The notes: generated by a model from the letters alone, not told the origin. DNA of 64,000 nt from Candidatus Gastranaerophilales bacterium (GCA_944324165.1 CALUVG010000009.1:1-64000), one strand, 5' to 3'. Counted from the stretch's first letter, positions 1-8,597 are shown. Program-made: numbers and translations.

Positions 1-98
1 GGCAGAGTCTCAAGGGGAGGACATGATAATGGCTCTGTTGCTACGTGATTAATTTCGTTCTGATTAATAATTTTTGTAAAATTGGTTTTCTGGTTCAT
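1..98 (-). CDS. Prepilin-like secreted protein, N-terminal leader only (cut by window edge)
   Basis: Only the first 32 codons are in the window; the gene runs off the left edge. The start is ATG at 96-98 with a GAAAGG ribosome binding site just upstream. The visible peptide (MNQKTNFTKIINQNEINH, then VATEPLSCPPLETL) closely matches the unusually long leader of the pilin-like protein at 9945-10772, which has IINQNVIQHGATEP in the same place. That match is the reason for the call, since the FTLAEV prepilin signal itself would lie outside the window. By analogy it is expected to encode a type IV pilin/pseudopilin-like secreted protein. No divergent regulator gene is visible upstream, unlike the other pilin genes here. 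Confidence 0.6.
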   Translation of the reverse strand, partial: MNQKTNFTKIINQNEINHVATEPLSCPPLETL

Positions 99-217
99 AA
101 TTTTTTACCTTTCTTTTTTATATTTCTGATACGTACTTAGCGTCTTTTTTCTATCTGATAGTCAACTTTTTGAAAATTTATATACTTTAGCACAAGCTTT
201 TAACTTGTGTTTCTTTT

Positions 218-257
218 AAAGACGTTAAGACTATAAGACGATAAGACGTTAAGTCGG
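218..257. repeat. Degenerate 8-nt tandem repeat (TAAGACGT-like), five units
   Basis: Reads in consecutive octamers AAAGACGT, TAAGACTA, TAAGACGA, TAAGACGT, TAAGTCGG. Lies in the intergenic stretch upstream of the partial pilin gene. Similar 8-nt-period arrays with other consensus sequences occur at 6445, 10023 and 23194. Confidence 0.7.
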
Positions 258-302
258 TTACATTTTTGAATGATGTATGTGAAAGCCTTGTGGGGCTTAG
301 AG

Positions 303-515
303 TTAGATCCCCCCCCCCCCCGCAAATCCAGTATTCATGCGGGTTTCAGCCTTATTCGTGGCTGTGGTGAGTGTGGTGAATGGAGTGACTACTATATGTT
401 CGCAGTCCCAATTTTCACAATCAGAGGAATTTTGTAACACAACAGTATTTTTATTGTTGTGCAAGTATGCACAACCGACTGTATTTTCTTGTTTTATAGC
501 CAAATTTGCAGCCAT
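303..515 (-). CDS. Possible small hypothetical protein ending in a poly-glycine tract
   Basis: A 70-codon frame on the minus strand, starting at ATG 513-515 with a good AGAGGA ribosome binding site 7 nt upstream. I recognise no domain. The C-terminus (GFAGGGGI) is encoded by the 13-base C run at 309-321, so any slippage in that run would change the tail and stop. It lies downstream of the phosphohexomutase gene, past a hairpin. The signal is only the ribosome binding site and the open frame, so it may be a chance ORF. Confidence 0.35.
   Translation of the reverse strand: MAANLAIKQENTVGCAYLHNNKNTVVLQNSSDCENWDCEHIVVTPFTTLTTATNKAETRMNTGFAGGGGI
309..321. repeat. Homopolymer run of 13 C
   Basis: Thirteen consecutive C residues in an otherwise AT-rich genome, at the 3' end of the possible minus-strand ORF 303-515. 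Runs of this kind are prone to slippage and also to sequencing error. Confidence 0.9.
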
Positions 516-597
516 TCAAATTCCTCTTTTATATCCACATTTCCATTATTACATATTGCTCAGAATTTTTCAAGTCTAATATAGAAAACATTTACAG

Positions 598-633
598 TTA
601 TCAGTCAATGCACAAAAGTACACTGACTGATAA
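598..633 (-). terminator. Hairpin downstream of the phosphohexomutase gene
   Basis: Perfect 10-bp arms TTATCAGTCA / TGACTGATAA, with the stem continuing inward through two mismatches to an AAAA loop. It sits 12 nt after the stop codon of the 645-2924 gene. No strong T run follows on the minus strand, so it could be a weak terminator or a 3'-end stabilising structure. Confidence 0.5.
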
Positions 634-644
634 AATTTATTTTC

Positions 645-2924
645 TTAAACCGCAAATTTATATTCAGGAATTACAAACGGCTCATTGTTTGCATCTTTAT
701 CAACAAAATCAAGATAGTATTTCATAGCTTTATCTTTTGCTGTTTCATAAAATTCATCATTTATATATTTTTTATGCAAAGCTGTGCGTTCACCTGAATA
801 ATGTCCCATTGCTCCTGCATAAGTTTCCAGAACGTGTTTATCTAAACCTCCGGCATAGGCTTTTGTTTTGGCATCTGTTCCTGAAGGTCTTATTTCTATA
901 TATTTATCATCGAATTCAATATATGTGCCGTCACCTACAAATTTCACGGATTTTACACCGTCAAATATAAGGCTTTTGAACGCGTCATTTAAAACTTCTT
1001 TGATATTATCAAGAGTCATAACACCTTCTTTTAGTGCTATTGCCATTGTAAGATAGAACAGATCATTTTTTGTTCGTTTTTCTTCACCCTCAATTTTTGC
1101 CTGCTTAAGCTTATTAATATCAGGTTCTGATTCATTGTAATATGCAATATCAACACGTGTATCAAAACGTCCGATGATATTATTTTCATCAAAAATATCT
1201 ACAAGATGTTCAGATAATGATTTTTTGCAGTTTGCAAGTTTTGCAATAAGAGCAGATGCTACCATAATTGCTTCTGTTGCACTCTTTTCACGCATTGCAA
1301 TTGCTTCGCGTCCGGCAAGAGATTTGATTAATGTATCACTGCCCATAATCATACCTCCGGATTCTTCGCCCGCAAAAAGCAGACGCGGACTTTTGCCAAG
1401 GTTTATGGCATTTGCAAACACATCATCAATAATCACTTCTTTTTCAGGAGCTTTTTTGATTTTTAGTTCAACTTTTTTCATGATGTTTGCTATTTCTTTG
1501 AACCCTACAGGAACATTCACAACTTTAACATCATTATTCTTAGCCCACTCATCCCATGAAAGCGCTGAGGCAGTTGTTTTTATCATAAAACGAGGATGAT
1601 TATTCCATACCCCTTTAGCTTTTAGCTGTTTTGCCCAGAAATCCATCAGCATCAAAAATGCCTGATTTGCAGTAAATACCGTCAAAATTCTGTTTTCATT
1701 TAATTTGATGTAATCAATCCCTGCGCTTTCAAGTTCAGGAATTCTATCAACACTTTCAGTCTGAGTGATTGTAAGTCTGTCATGATCTGGATCTGTTATT
1801 AAGACCACCGTTCCAATCGGATAATTTTGCAGCTTGTCTTCATAATGTAAAGTTTCTATTACAGGGAAGAATTTTTCACCGTCTTTTTTCTTCGCAATAA
1901 CAGTTGCATCAACAGAATAATCATAAAAAGCTTTTTCTCCTGAAGGTGTATGATCATATTTACCGATTGAATGGAAAAATGGATCTTCTTCAGTGTTAAA
2001 CCATACGAATTTATTTTCAATATTTAATTTTTTAAGTACACGGCTGAGAGTTCTGTATGCAGAGCCGCCGACATTTTCTATCGCTATTTTACCGTTGAAT
2101 TTTTTGATTAAATCCAGATTTATGTCTTGCGCAACCCCGGAGCGTAAATATTCAACATACAGGTCAACCCCGTCATTAAGTTTTTCCATTACTTTTTCAT
2201 CAATAAGCGGGTTGTCTTTCGCCGCAATTTTTATTTCATATTTGCCATCTTTTTCTGTTTTATCAAAAATTTCCTGAATTTTATTAACAAATTCCATTGA
2301 TTCTTCCGGCAAATACTGACTGCCTTGAGAATTTAAATCTTTTGTTGCATTTTTAACAGAAATACCATGACTTGAGGTAATATATTCACCGCCTAATAAA
2401 TCCAATTTAAAAGCAAGAAAAGATGCAAGCCAGATAGGAATAGTTTTTCTGCCGGCAGGCACAAGTGTTTTAATTCCGTTTGCAGCCTGAATTCTTGCTA
2501 TTGCATCAAGAAACATTGCAGAATTATATCTGACTTCGCGTCCTGCTATTTTCAGAATGTTCTGGTTTGGATATTTTTCTTTTGCAACAAGTGCTTTTGC
2601 AAGGGTTGCCAGCACAATACCGGCAAGATTTATTGGAAATCTTGTGTCCTGCGGATATAAAATGTTTTGCGGTCCGCGTATTCCGGCTGTTGAAACTTTT
2701 GCCTCCTTTGCATAATTAGCAAACCATTCCTTTAAATTTAACCCTTCAGGATTTTTTACTGAATCATAAGGCAATAAGTGTTCTTTTTTTAATGTAAATG
2801 TAAATGCCCCCTCATTATCAAAATTCATTAAATCTAAATTTTTTATATAATCCGGTGTTTTATCGTAAACGCTTTTAAACAATTCATTTTCCAGTTCGAT
2901 ATTCGATTTTTTGCAAATATTCAT
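645..2924 (-). CDS. Alpha-D-phosphohexomutase family protein (phosphoglucomutase/phosphomannomutase-like), unusually long
   Basis: Interconverts hexose 1- and 6-phosphates in the cytosol, feeding glycogen or cell-surface sugar synthesis; the exact substrate cannot be read from sequence. All family landmarks are present: an N-terminal STAGIRGP segment (residues 78-85), an active-site serine region TSSHGIS (183-189), a metal-binding DPDHDR (378-383), a sugar-binding GEESGG (519-524) and a phosphate-binding RPSGT (679-683). Two are off-consensus: the serine loop is not TASHNP, and the metal loop has His for the usual Gly of DPDGDR. At 759 residues it is well over the common 450-600. The start is ATG 2922-2924 behind AGAGGAGAG. 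Transcribed alone, divergent from the plsC pair. Confidence 0.85.
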   Translation of the reverse strand: MNICKKSNIELENELFKSVYDKTPDYIKNLDLMNFDNEGAFTFTLKKEHLLPYDSVKNPEGLNLKEWFANYAKEAKVSTAGIRGPQNILYPQDTRFPINLAGIVLATLAKALVAKEKYPNQNILKIAGREVRYNSAMFLDAIARIQAANGIKTLVPAGRKTIPIWLASFLAFKLDLLGGEYITSSHGISVKNATKDLNSQGSQYLPEESMEFVNKIQEIFDKTEKDGKYEIKIAAKDNPLIDEKVMEKLNDGVDLYVEYLRSGVAQDINLDLIKKFNGKIAIENVGGSAYRTLSRVLKKLNIENKFVWFNTEEDPFFHSIGKYDHTPSGEKAFYDYSVDATVIAKKKDGEKFFPVIETLHYEDKLQNYPIGTVVLITDPDHDRLTITQTESVDRIPELESAGIDYIKLNENRILTVFTANQAFLMLMDFWAKQLKAKGVWNNHPRFMIKTTASALSWDEWAKNNDVKVVNVPVGFKEIANIMKKVELKIKKAPEKEVIIDDVFANAINLGKSPRLLFAGEESGGMIMGSDTLIKSLAGREAIAMREKSATEAIMVASALIAKLANCKKSLSEHLVDIFDENNIIGRFDTRVDIAYYNESEPDINKLKQAKIEGEEKRTKNDLFYLTMAIALKEGVMTLDNIKEVLNDAFKSLIFDGVKSVKFVGDGTYIEFDDKYIEIRPSGTDAKTKAYAGGLDKHVLETYAGAMGHYSGERTALHKKYINDEFYETAKDKAMKYYLDFVDKDANNEPFVIPEYKFAV

Positions 2925-3041
2925 AATCTCTCCTCTTAGCTAATATCTTTTATTTTTTAATTATAGTAAAAAAAAACTATCTTACAATGGCATAATATTA
3001 AATTTTGTAGTATACTGATAATTAATGGAGGGAAAGTGTAT

Positions 3042-3710
3042 ATGTCTAATGAACAAAATACTTACACCAAACGTACAGCAAAAGATTATAACTGGCTGCG
3101 ATCCATTTTTCAAACAATAGTATGTAAAGGACTTTACATGCTTCGTTTCAAATTTGTTTATAGACTTGAAGTTCAGGGCAAAGAAAACATTCCGAAAGAT
3201 AATAATTATATCGTTGCGTCAAATCACCTGTCTACACTTGATCCGCCATTAATTGCGGCAGTTATGCCTCGAAGCGTTGCATTTATGGCAAAAAAAGAAC
3301 TGTTTGACATCTGGTCATTAAGAATTTTTCTCAACTGGCTTGGCGCATTTGCCGTAAACAGAGAAAAGCTGGGACCATCTACAATAAAAACAGTCAAATC
3401 TATTAAAGACAGCAATTGGGTCTTTGGAATATTTCCGCAGGGAACACGTGAAGAAGCCGGCACAATAAGCGGGGTAACTAAAGGATTTGCGAACATTGCA
3501 AAACTGACAAAATGTAACATCTTACCGGTTGGTATTACAGGTACGGATATTGTTAAAAGATTACCTTTCTCCGGTAAAATTGTTGTAAAAATTGGAAAAA
3601 TAATTCCGTACAATCAAGAAGTTGATGAGATGGTTTCTCAATGGGGCAATGCCATAGAAACACTTACAGGATACAAATATAAAGCAGATGAAAAAGTTGA
3701 AGTTAATTAG
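3042..3710 (+). CDS. plsC: 1-acyl-sn-glycerol-3-phosphate acyltransferase (PlsC family), copy 1
   Basis: Transfers a second acyl chain to lysophosphatidate at the inner membrane, giving phosphatidate for phospholipid synthesis. The catalytic HX4D motif appears as NHLSTLDPP and the substrate-binding block as FPQGTREE. The 222-residue length fits the family. I place the start at ATG 3042 rather than the GTG at 3036, because GGAGGG at 3028 is then correctly spaced. A second PlsC homologue starts 12 nt downstream, so the two form an operon. CdsA, which uses the product, is encoded at 20029. Confidence 0.9.
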   Translation: MSNEQNTYTKRTAKDYNWLRSIFQTIVCKGLYMLRFKFVYRLEVQGKENIPKDNNYIVASNHLSTLDPPLIAAVMPRSVAFMAKKELFDIWSLRIFLNWLGAFAVNREKLGPSTIKTVKSIKDSNWVFGIFPQGTREEAGTISGVTKGFANIAKLTKCNILPVGITGTDIVKRLPFSGKIVVKIGKIIPYNQEVDEMVSQWGNAIETLTGYKYKADEKVEVN

Positions 3711-3721
3711 GAGTTGTTGGA

Positions 3722-4429
3722 ATGGGAAAGAAAGCTAGGAATTATAACAGAAGATATCCTTATGAATACAATATTTTTAGAACTATGTTTTACATGACAT
3801 TTTTATATACAGTTGTATTCCCGTTTTTTATGATATTTTATAATTTCACAATAACCGGACGCGAAAATTTATCTAAAAAACACAAAAAATCCGATAAATT
3901 TTTGTATACGGCAAATCACGTTTCGCATTTTGACCCTCTTTATGTTTCTATGGCGGTTAGACGTCCTATTGCTTATATGGCGAAGAAAGAACTTTTTGTA
4001 CCGGAAGAAAAACGCAGCTGGCTTATTAAACGTCTCGGAGCTTTTGCTGTAGACAGAAACAAACCTGAAATTGCAACATTCAAAACTGTACGTGATATTC
4101 TTTCCACAAGCTGGTCTTTAGGTGTTTTTCCTCAGGGCGGTATCAGACCTTACGGAGTTTTAGAAGATATCAAAAAAGGCTTTGTTGTCATTGCCAAAAA
4201 TGCTAAAGCTGATATTATACCTGTTGCAATCGCAGGCTGGGACGGATATCCTAAATTGAAACCTTTTACCCGTAAAAATGTATCCATTCATATCGGTAAA
4301 CCAATCTCTTATCAATTACCTGAAGATGTTATTATTTACGAATGGTGTAAGCAGATCGGCGAATTTGCGGATTACCAGAATAAAGCTCCTGTACCTCAAA
4401 GTTATAAAGAACAGGTAGCTATCAACTAA
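3722..4429 (+). CDS. plsC: 1-acyl-sn-glycerol-3-phosphate acyltransferase (PlsC family), copy 2
   Basis: A second lysophosphatidate-acyltransferase-like protein (235 residues) with NHVSHFDP as the HX4D motif and FPQGGIRP as the substrate-binding block. A hydrophobic N-terminal stretch (about residues 20-45) suggests a membrane anchor. It shares layout with its upstream neighbour, for example MAKKELF and LGAFAV(N/D)R, so the pair is a tandem duplication that has diverged, perhaps towards different acyl donors or acceptors (inference). The ribosome binding site AGGAG lies before ATG 3722. The gene ends 8 nt from a convergent GNAT-like gene. Confidence 0.88.
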   Translation: MGKKARNYNRRYPYEYNIFRTMFYMTFLYTVVFPFFMIFYNFTITGRENLSKKHKKSDKFLYTANHVSHFDPLYVSMAVRRPIAYMAKKELFVPEEKRSWLIKRLGAFAVDRNKPEIATFKTVRDILSTSWSLGVFPQGGIRPYGVLEDIKKGFVVIAKNAKADIIPVAIAGWDGYPKLKPFTRKNVSIHIGKPISYQLPEDVIIYEWCKQIGEFADYQNKAPVPQSYKEQVAIN

Positions 4430-4437
4430 AAATTTAT

Positions 4438-5415
4438 TTAAGTAGCATTTCCTGTTTCGCCAAACAGAAACACTTGTAAAATACTTTCACTCTGCTTTAT
4501 CGGACGGTAAAAATCTTTAACTAGAACAACTTGTGTTTGTATTAAATCAGCATTATGACTTCTTAAATATTCTTCAAGTCTATCGGATGTTTTTGTATAT
4601 TTCTTCTGTTTTACAAATGCATAAAATACAGTTTTACGTCTCGATATTTCACTCAATGCAAAATCCAGCACATCGTTATAAGAAATATCATAACCTTCGT
4701 TTGTGGACAAATCAATAACAAAATTTACATTATCTTCTGTTGTAATTGATAAATACCCGATAATTCTGCCTTTTGCCGGCTCTTCCATTACGTATCTGTT
4801 TTTATAAGCACTGGCAAAGCCTGCAAATGTCGGTTCCTGATACTCTTCTTTTGTTCTATCCAGAGAAGGTCTGTATAAACTTACGAGTTCACCGTTAAAA
4901 AGTCTTGAGACAGCTTTTGCATCAGATTTTTGGCAGTATCTGAATAAATGAGGATTTTTGTTTTCGGATTTTGTGTTTTCAAGCTTCCATAAACACTCAC
5001 ATGAACATTGTCTAAATCCGCATCCTGCAGTGAAAAGTTCCAGCAGTTCATCATGTGATTCATCAACAAGCACACTGAACGATATTGCCCCTTGAGCCCC
5101 ATATCTTGCTATAACAAACTCTATCAATTGTTTCCCGACATCATAATAATTCTGTCTGAAAATCAAACGTGTTATATTAATTTTATAAGGATTGCCGTTT
5201 GTAGGAACAACCGTAATTAACCCTTGAATTTCTCCATCATCAAGCAAAATATAAGATTCCGGCAGACGACGGTATTTGAGCGGCAGGAACGAACTCAGCA
5301 TTATAAATGCCTCACGCATTAACGCTTTAGAAAATTCATTCTCACCGCCCAGATAAGATATCATTTTTTTGATTTTTGGTCTGTCAAAACAGTTTAATCT
5401 TCTAATGGTACCCAT
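4438..5415 (-). CDS. GNAT-like acetyltransferase domain protein, function unknown
   Basis: A 325-residue protein that looks like one or two GNAT folds: short beta-strand and acidic segments such as YILLDDGEIQGLITVVP and GRIIGYLSITTEDN, spaced as in tandem GNAT domains. I cannot name a substrate. The start codon at 5413-5415 has no Shine-Dalgarno. Instead TTGAAA, a 17-nt spacer and TATAAT place the expected transcription start at the ATG, so the mRNA is probably leaderless. It is divergent from the dehydrogenase at 5482 and convergent with plsC copy 2. Confidence 0.6.
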   Translation of the reverse strand: MGTIRRLNCFDRPKIKKMISYLGGENEFSKALMREAFIMLSSFLPLKYRRLPESYILLDDGEIQGLITVVPTNGNPYKINITRLIFRQNYYDVGKQLIEFVIARYGAQGAISFSVLVDESHDELLELFTAGCGFRQCSCECLWKLENTKSENKNPHLFRYCQKSDAKAVSRLFNGELVSLYRPSLDRTKEEYQEPTFAGFASAYKNRYVMEEPAKGRIIGYLSITTEDNVNFVIDLSTNEGYDISYNDVLDFALSEISRRKTVFYAFVKQKKYTKTSDRLEEYLRSHNADLIQTQVVLVKDFYRPIKQSESILQVFLFGETGNAT

Positions 5416-5421
5416 AGTTTT

Positions 5422-5450
5422 ATTATAATATTTTTTTATGCATTTTTCAA
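5422..5450 (-). promoter_or_regulatory. Promoter of the GNAT-like gene, leaderless arrangement
   Basis: On the minus strand TTGAAA (5445-5450), 17 nt, TATAAT (5422-5427), then 6 nt to the ATG. Confidence 0.75.
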
Positions 5451-5481
5451 GTTTGTGTTAAAATTTATCTGTGAGGTATTT

Positions 5482-6459
5482 ATGAAAATAGCTGTCATAG
5501 ATAATGATAAAATTATCACTCAAGAAACTGATACCCCTGCTTTAAATAATCGTACCGGTGCAATAGTTCAAGTGCTTGGATGCGGATTGTGCGGATCTGA
5601 TATTGTAAAATTCGTACATAAAATTTCTAAAAACGGAACAGTTTTAGGGCATGAAATTGTTGCAAAAATTGTTGATATTAATTCTCACACCAATTTTAAG
5701 CAAGGGGATGTAATTGTTACTTCACATCACATTCCTTGCGGCAAATGCGATTTTTGCAAACACGGAAACGTCTCAATGTGCGAACACTTCAAAAAAACTA
5801 ATATTATTCCGGGCGGCTTTAGTGAATATGTTTATCTGAGTGAAGAACATCTTGAAAATGTTGCTCATCTTAAGCCGGATAACCTCACAAATATTGAGGC
5901 ATCATTTTATGAACCTCTTGGCTGCTGTGTAAGGGCTGTGAAACGGGCTGGGCTTTTAAAAGGAGATACGGCTCTGGTCATAGGACTTGGCTCAATTGGC
6001 ATACTTATGGCTCAAGCACTTAAAGCCTACGGATTTAATGTAATAGGATGTGACCTAATTTCTGACAGGGTGGAGTTTTTAAAAAATCTTGGTATTCAGG
6101 CTTATAAAGAAATACCGGAAAATTTCAAGGCTGAAGGAATATTTATGACATCAGGGGCAGACAAGGCAATTGATACTGCTTTAAAATTTGTGAAAAATGG
6201 CGGTAAAATACTTGTTTTTTCAAGCACGCCTAATAATTGGGGCTATGCAAATAACGAAATTTACTATCGGGAATTAACAGTTTTGGGCAGTTATTCACCT
6301 TCTCCTGATGATTTGAAAGACTCATTAAAGCTCTTAACAGACGGGAAAGTTAAAGTTTCTGAACTCTCAACAGTATATAATCTTGAAGATATAGAACAGG
6401 CTTTTGAAGATACAATGAGCAATAAAATAATGAAGGCATATATAAAAGTGATTAAGTGA
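5482..6459 (+). CDS. Zinc-dependent medium-chain alcohol/polyol dehydrogenase, first of two
   Basis: A 325-residue NAD(P)-dependent medium-chain dehydrogenase. It carries the catalytic-zinc CGLCGSD block, GHE after about 25 residues, the four-cysteine structural-zinc loop (HIPCGKCDFCKHGNVSMC) and a GLGSIG nucleotide-binding turn. Substrate is not determinable; sorbitol, threonine and related polyol dehydrogenases share this signature. I use ATG 5482 (MKIAVID) because GAGG precedes it; an upstream in-frame GTG at 5455 lacks a site. An octamer-repeat array overlaps its stop codon, and a second dehydrogenase follows 92 nt later. Confidence 0.82.
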   Translation: MKIAVIDNDKIITQETDTPALNNRTGAIVQVLGCGLCGSDIVKFVHKISKNGTVLGHEIVAKIVDINSHTNFKQGDVIVTSHHIPCGKCDFCKHGNVSMCEHFKKTNIIPGGFSEYVYLSEEHLENVAHLKPDNLTNIEASFYEPLGCCVRAVKRAGLLKGDTALVIGLGSIGILMAQALKAYGFNVIGCDLISDRVEFLKNLGIQAYKEIPENFKAEGIFMTSGADKAIDTALKFVKNGGKILVFSSTPNNWGYANNEIYYRELTVLGSYSPSPDDLKDSLKLLTDGKVKVSELSTVYNLEDIEQAFEDTMSNKIMKAYIKVIK

Positions 6460-6484
6460 TCAGGTGGCTAAGTGATTAAGAAAT
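6445..6484. repeat. Degenerate 8-nt tandem repeat (TAAGTGAT-like), five units
   Basis: Consecutive octamers AAAGTGAT, TAAGTGAT, CAGGTGGC, TAAGTGAT, TAAGAAAT spanning the stop codon of the upstream dehydrogenase and the start of the intergenic gap. Same period as the arrays at 218, 10023 and 23194. Confidence 0.65.
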
Positions 6485-6551
6485 ATATTAAATCCTTTCC
6501 ATTATTAAAGAACTTATTCAGCTAATCAATCACTATAAAAAAGAGGTAACA

Positions 6552-7589
6552 ATGCGAGCAATACAGTATTACGGACCACAGGATATAAAATATGAAGAAG
6601 TAATGGTTAAACCGCCGGAAGAAGGCGAAGTTGTTGTAAAAGTTATGTCAGCTCTCACGTGCGGCACTGATGTAAAAACATACAGACGCGGACATCCGGT
6701 ATTAATTAAAAGTGTTCCGTCAGGATTTGGACACGAATTTGCAGGTATTATAGATCGTGTCGGCAAAGGCGTGAATAATTTTAAGGTCGGAGACAGAGTT
6801 GTCGCAGCTAATTCAGCCCCTTGCGGTCATTGTTTTTACTGCAGACATGAAGAATACAATTTATGTGAAAATCTTGATCTGTTAAATGGAGCCTATGCGC
6901 AATACATAACCGTACCGGCGCGAATAGTACAAAAGAATATGCTGATTTTGCCTGACAATATGAGTTTTGATAAAGCGGCATTCTGTGAACCGCTTGCAAA
7001 TGTAGTTCACGGAGTTGAAAGAACAGATATCAAACCAGGGCAAACTGTAGGTATCATTGGTATTGGTCCAATAGGGCTTATGTTTGCACGTCTTGCAAAG
7101 CTTAAAGGGGCAAATGTCATAGTTGCCGGACGTAATCCCATAAAACTTAAAGCAGCCGAAGAATTTGCACACGCTGATGAAATAGTTGATCTCACACGCT
7201 ACGCCAACCCTGAAAAAATATTTAAAGAATTTACGGAAGAAAAAAAAGGATTGGATGTTGCTGTAGAATGTGTTGGATTACCTGAAATTTGGGAAAGAAT
7301 TTTTTCCTGCGTGCGTCCGGGCGGCAAAGTACACTTTTTTGGCGGCTGTAAATCAGGTTCTACCGTAACTTTTGATACGACGAGAATGCATTACGGCGAC
7401 ATAACCCTAATGAGCGTTTTCCATCACACGCCAAAATATTTCAGGCAGGCACTGGAACATATTGCATCAGGAGAACTGGATGTCGAAAAATTAATCACGG
7501 ATACCATAGGACTTGATAAAATTGAATGGGCTATGCAGCAGCATATAGCAGGCAAAGCAATAAAATTCCTCGTTAAGCCGTGGATGTAA
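6552..7589 (+). CDS. Zinc-dependent medium-chain dehydrogenase, second of two
   Basis: A 345-residue medium-chain dehydrogenase related to its upstream neighbour. Visible are the catalytic-zinc CGTDVKTY block, GHEFAGIIDRVG, the structural-zinc four-cysteine loop (APCGHCFYCRHEEYNLC) and the GIGPIG nucleotide-binding turn. It resembles sorbitol/threonine-type dehydrogenases; the substrate is unknown. The AGAGG ribosome binding site precedes ATG 6552. A strong hairpin terminator follows. The two tandem genes probably act in one sugar or polyol pathway (inference). Confidence 0.83.
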   Translation: MRAIQYYGPQDIKYEEVMVKPPEEGEVVVKVMSALTCGTDVKTYRRGHPVLIKSVPSGFGHEFAGIIDRVGKGVNNFKVGDRVVAANSAPCGHCFYCRHEEYNLCENLDLLNGAYAQYITVPARIVQKNMLILPDNMSFDKAAFCEPLANVVHGVERTDIKPGQTVGIIGIGPIGLMFARLAKLKGANVIVAGRNPIKLKAAEEFAHADEIVDLTRYANPEKIFKEFTEEKKGLDVAVECVGLPEIWERIFSCVRPGGKVHFFGGCKSGSTVTFDTTRMHYGDITLMSVFHHTPKYFRQALEHIASGELDVEKLITDTIGLDKIEWAMQQHIAGKAIKFLVKPWM

Positions 7590-7619
7590 GTTTTTAACTA
7601 TGCAATCCCGAAAATAAAT

Positions 7620-7647
7620 ACAGCGGTAATAAAAATATTACCGCTGT
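7620..7647. terminator. Bidirectional terminator hairpin
   Basis: ACAGCGGTAATA, AAAA loop, TATTACCGCTGT: perfect 12-bp arms between the dehydrogenase and the convergent pilin-like gene. Confidence 0.8.
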
Positions 7648-7672
7648 AAAATATAGCTAAATAAATACTCCG

Positions 7673-8566
7673 TTATATCTTCGGATAATTATCAGGATAT
7701 TCCCAATTGTTTTTTGCAAGCATCGCAGCACAATACATTTTATTCCCGCTGTCAGAACATCCATAATCCCCCTCTGTCAGATCGGCTTCTCCCTGTCCGA
7801 ATATCGAAACCTTATTGCCAGAAACTACAAAAACAAATTTATCAGCTCCGTATTTATTAGGTGCTTTGCCCCCGTTTATATCAACATAGAAATATGCAAT
7901 TGCGGTTGTTCTTTTTTTGGTAAATCCTATGATTGAACCGTCATTTAATTTGAATGTACTATCAGGCGTTTCTGTAAGAGAGGATTTATCTTTATAATAA
8001 TTACTTGCCCAATAATCTTCACAATATCCATTGTCAACATATACAGAGTCACCATTATCACAAGCTTCCATTGTAACTTCACATTGATTACCATACCAAC
8101 CCGCACAATTTCCTCCGGTCAGACACTCATCAAAACCGCCTGCAAGACGGCAATTTGTACTATTTTGATAGGCATTCGATTCAGGCGTATCCGAACCACC
8201 TCCAGGTTCCGGAGCTGCCTCTGCAGATTGTATAAAAAAGAGTGGCAATGGTGCCTGTGCACTCCAACAATTATCACATGCTGATAAATTCATGTATCTA
8301 TAAAAATATTTTGATACAAATTCCTCATCACTTAAACTCCAGTCCCAATTGCTTGTTACACCGTTTTCCAAAACAGAAAGATTAACAACCTGTGTAAATT
8401 CAGCCAATTTTTTCCGTAAAGCTGTTACATAAAATTTCCTTTGCCATTTTGCGGACAAAACCGGTATTGTTAATATCGCAACAATACCTATGACAGCAAT
8501 AGTAATCAATACCTCTGCAAGAGTGAATGCTGTTTGATTTTGTTTTTTTGTTGAGTTTCGTTTCAT
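7673..8566 (-). CDS. Type IV pilin/pseudopilin-like secreted protein
   Basis: A 297-residue protein with a prepilin N-methylation signal (QTAFTLAEVLITIAVIG, Glu at position 5 of the mature form) after a short basic leader, then a hydrophobic helix. The residue before the cleavage point is Ala rather than Gly. The body has many cysteines (for example CDNCW, CGxxC-like pairs), suggesting disulfides once exported. Function is unknown; such proteins form pilus or secretion-system subunits. The ribosome binding site GAAAGGAG precedes ATG 8564-8566. It is divergent from a small HTH-like gene across an 18-bp palindromic operator, which suggests control by that neighbour. Confidence 0.8.
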   Translation of the reverse strand: MKRNSTKKQNQTAFTLAEVLITIAVIGIVAILTIPVLSAKWQRKFYVTALRKKLAEFTQVVNLSVLENGVTSNWDWSLSDEEFVSKYFYRYMNLSACDNCWSAQAPLPLFFIQSAEAAPEPGGGSDTPESNAYQNSTNCRLAGGFDECLTGGNCAGWYGNQCEVTMEACDNGDSVYVDNGYCEDYWASNYYKDKSSLTETPDSTFKLNDGSIIGFTKKRTTAIAYFYVDINGGKAPNKYGADKFVFVVSGNKVSIFGQGEADLTEGDYGCSDSGNKMYCAAMLAKNNWEYPDNYPKI

Positions 8567-8579
8567 GCTGTTCTCCTTT

Positions 8580-8597
8580 CATGACGTTTACGTCATG
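8580..8597. promoter_or_regulatory. Palindromic operator between pilin and HTH-like gene
   Basis: CATGACGT-TT-ACGTCATG is a perfect 8-bp inverted repeat lying right after the pilin -10 box. A further half-site ACGTCA is at 8610-8615. The position (over the start of the pilin transcript) fits repression. Confidence 0.7.

Noticed and set aside
337-579. Plus-strand ORF over the C13 tract region
   Set aside because: No ribosome binding site; the opposite frame has a better start context.
1174-1599. Plus-strand ORF of 141 codons
   Set aside because: Lies wholly inside the phosphohexomutase gene in antisense.
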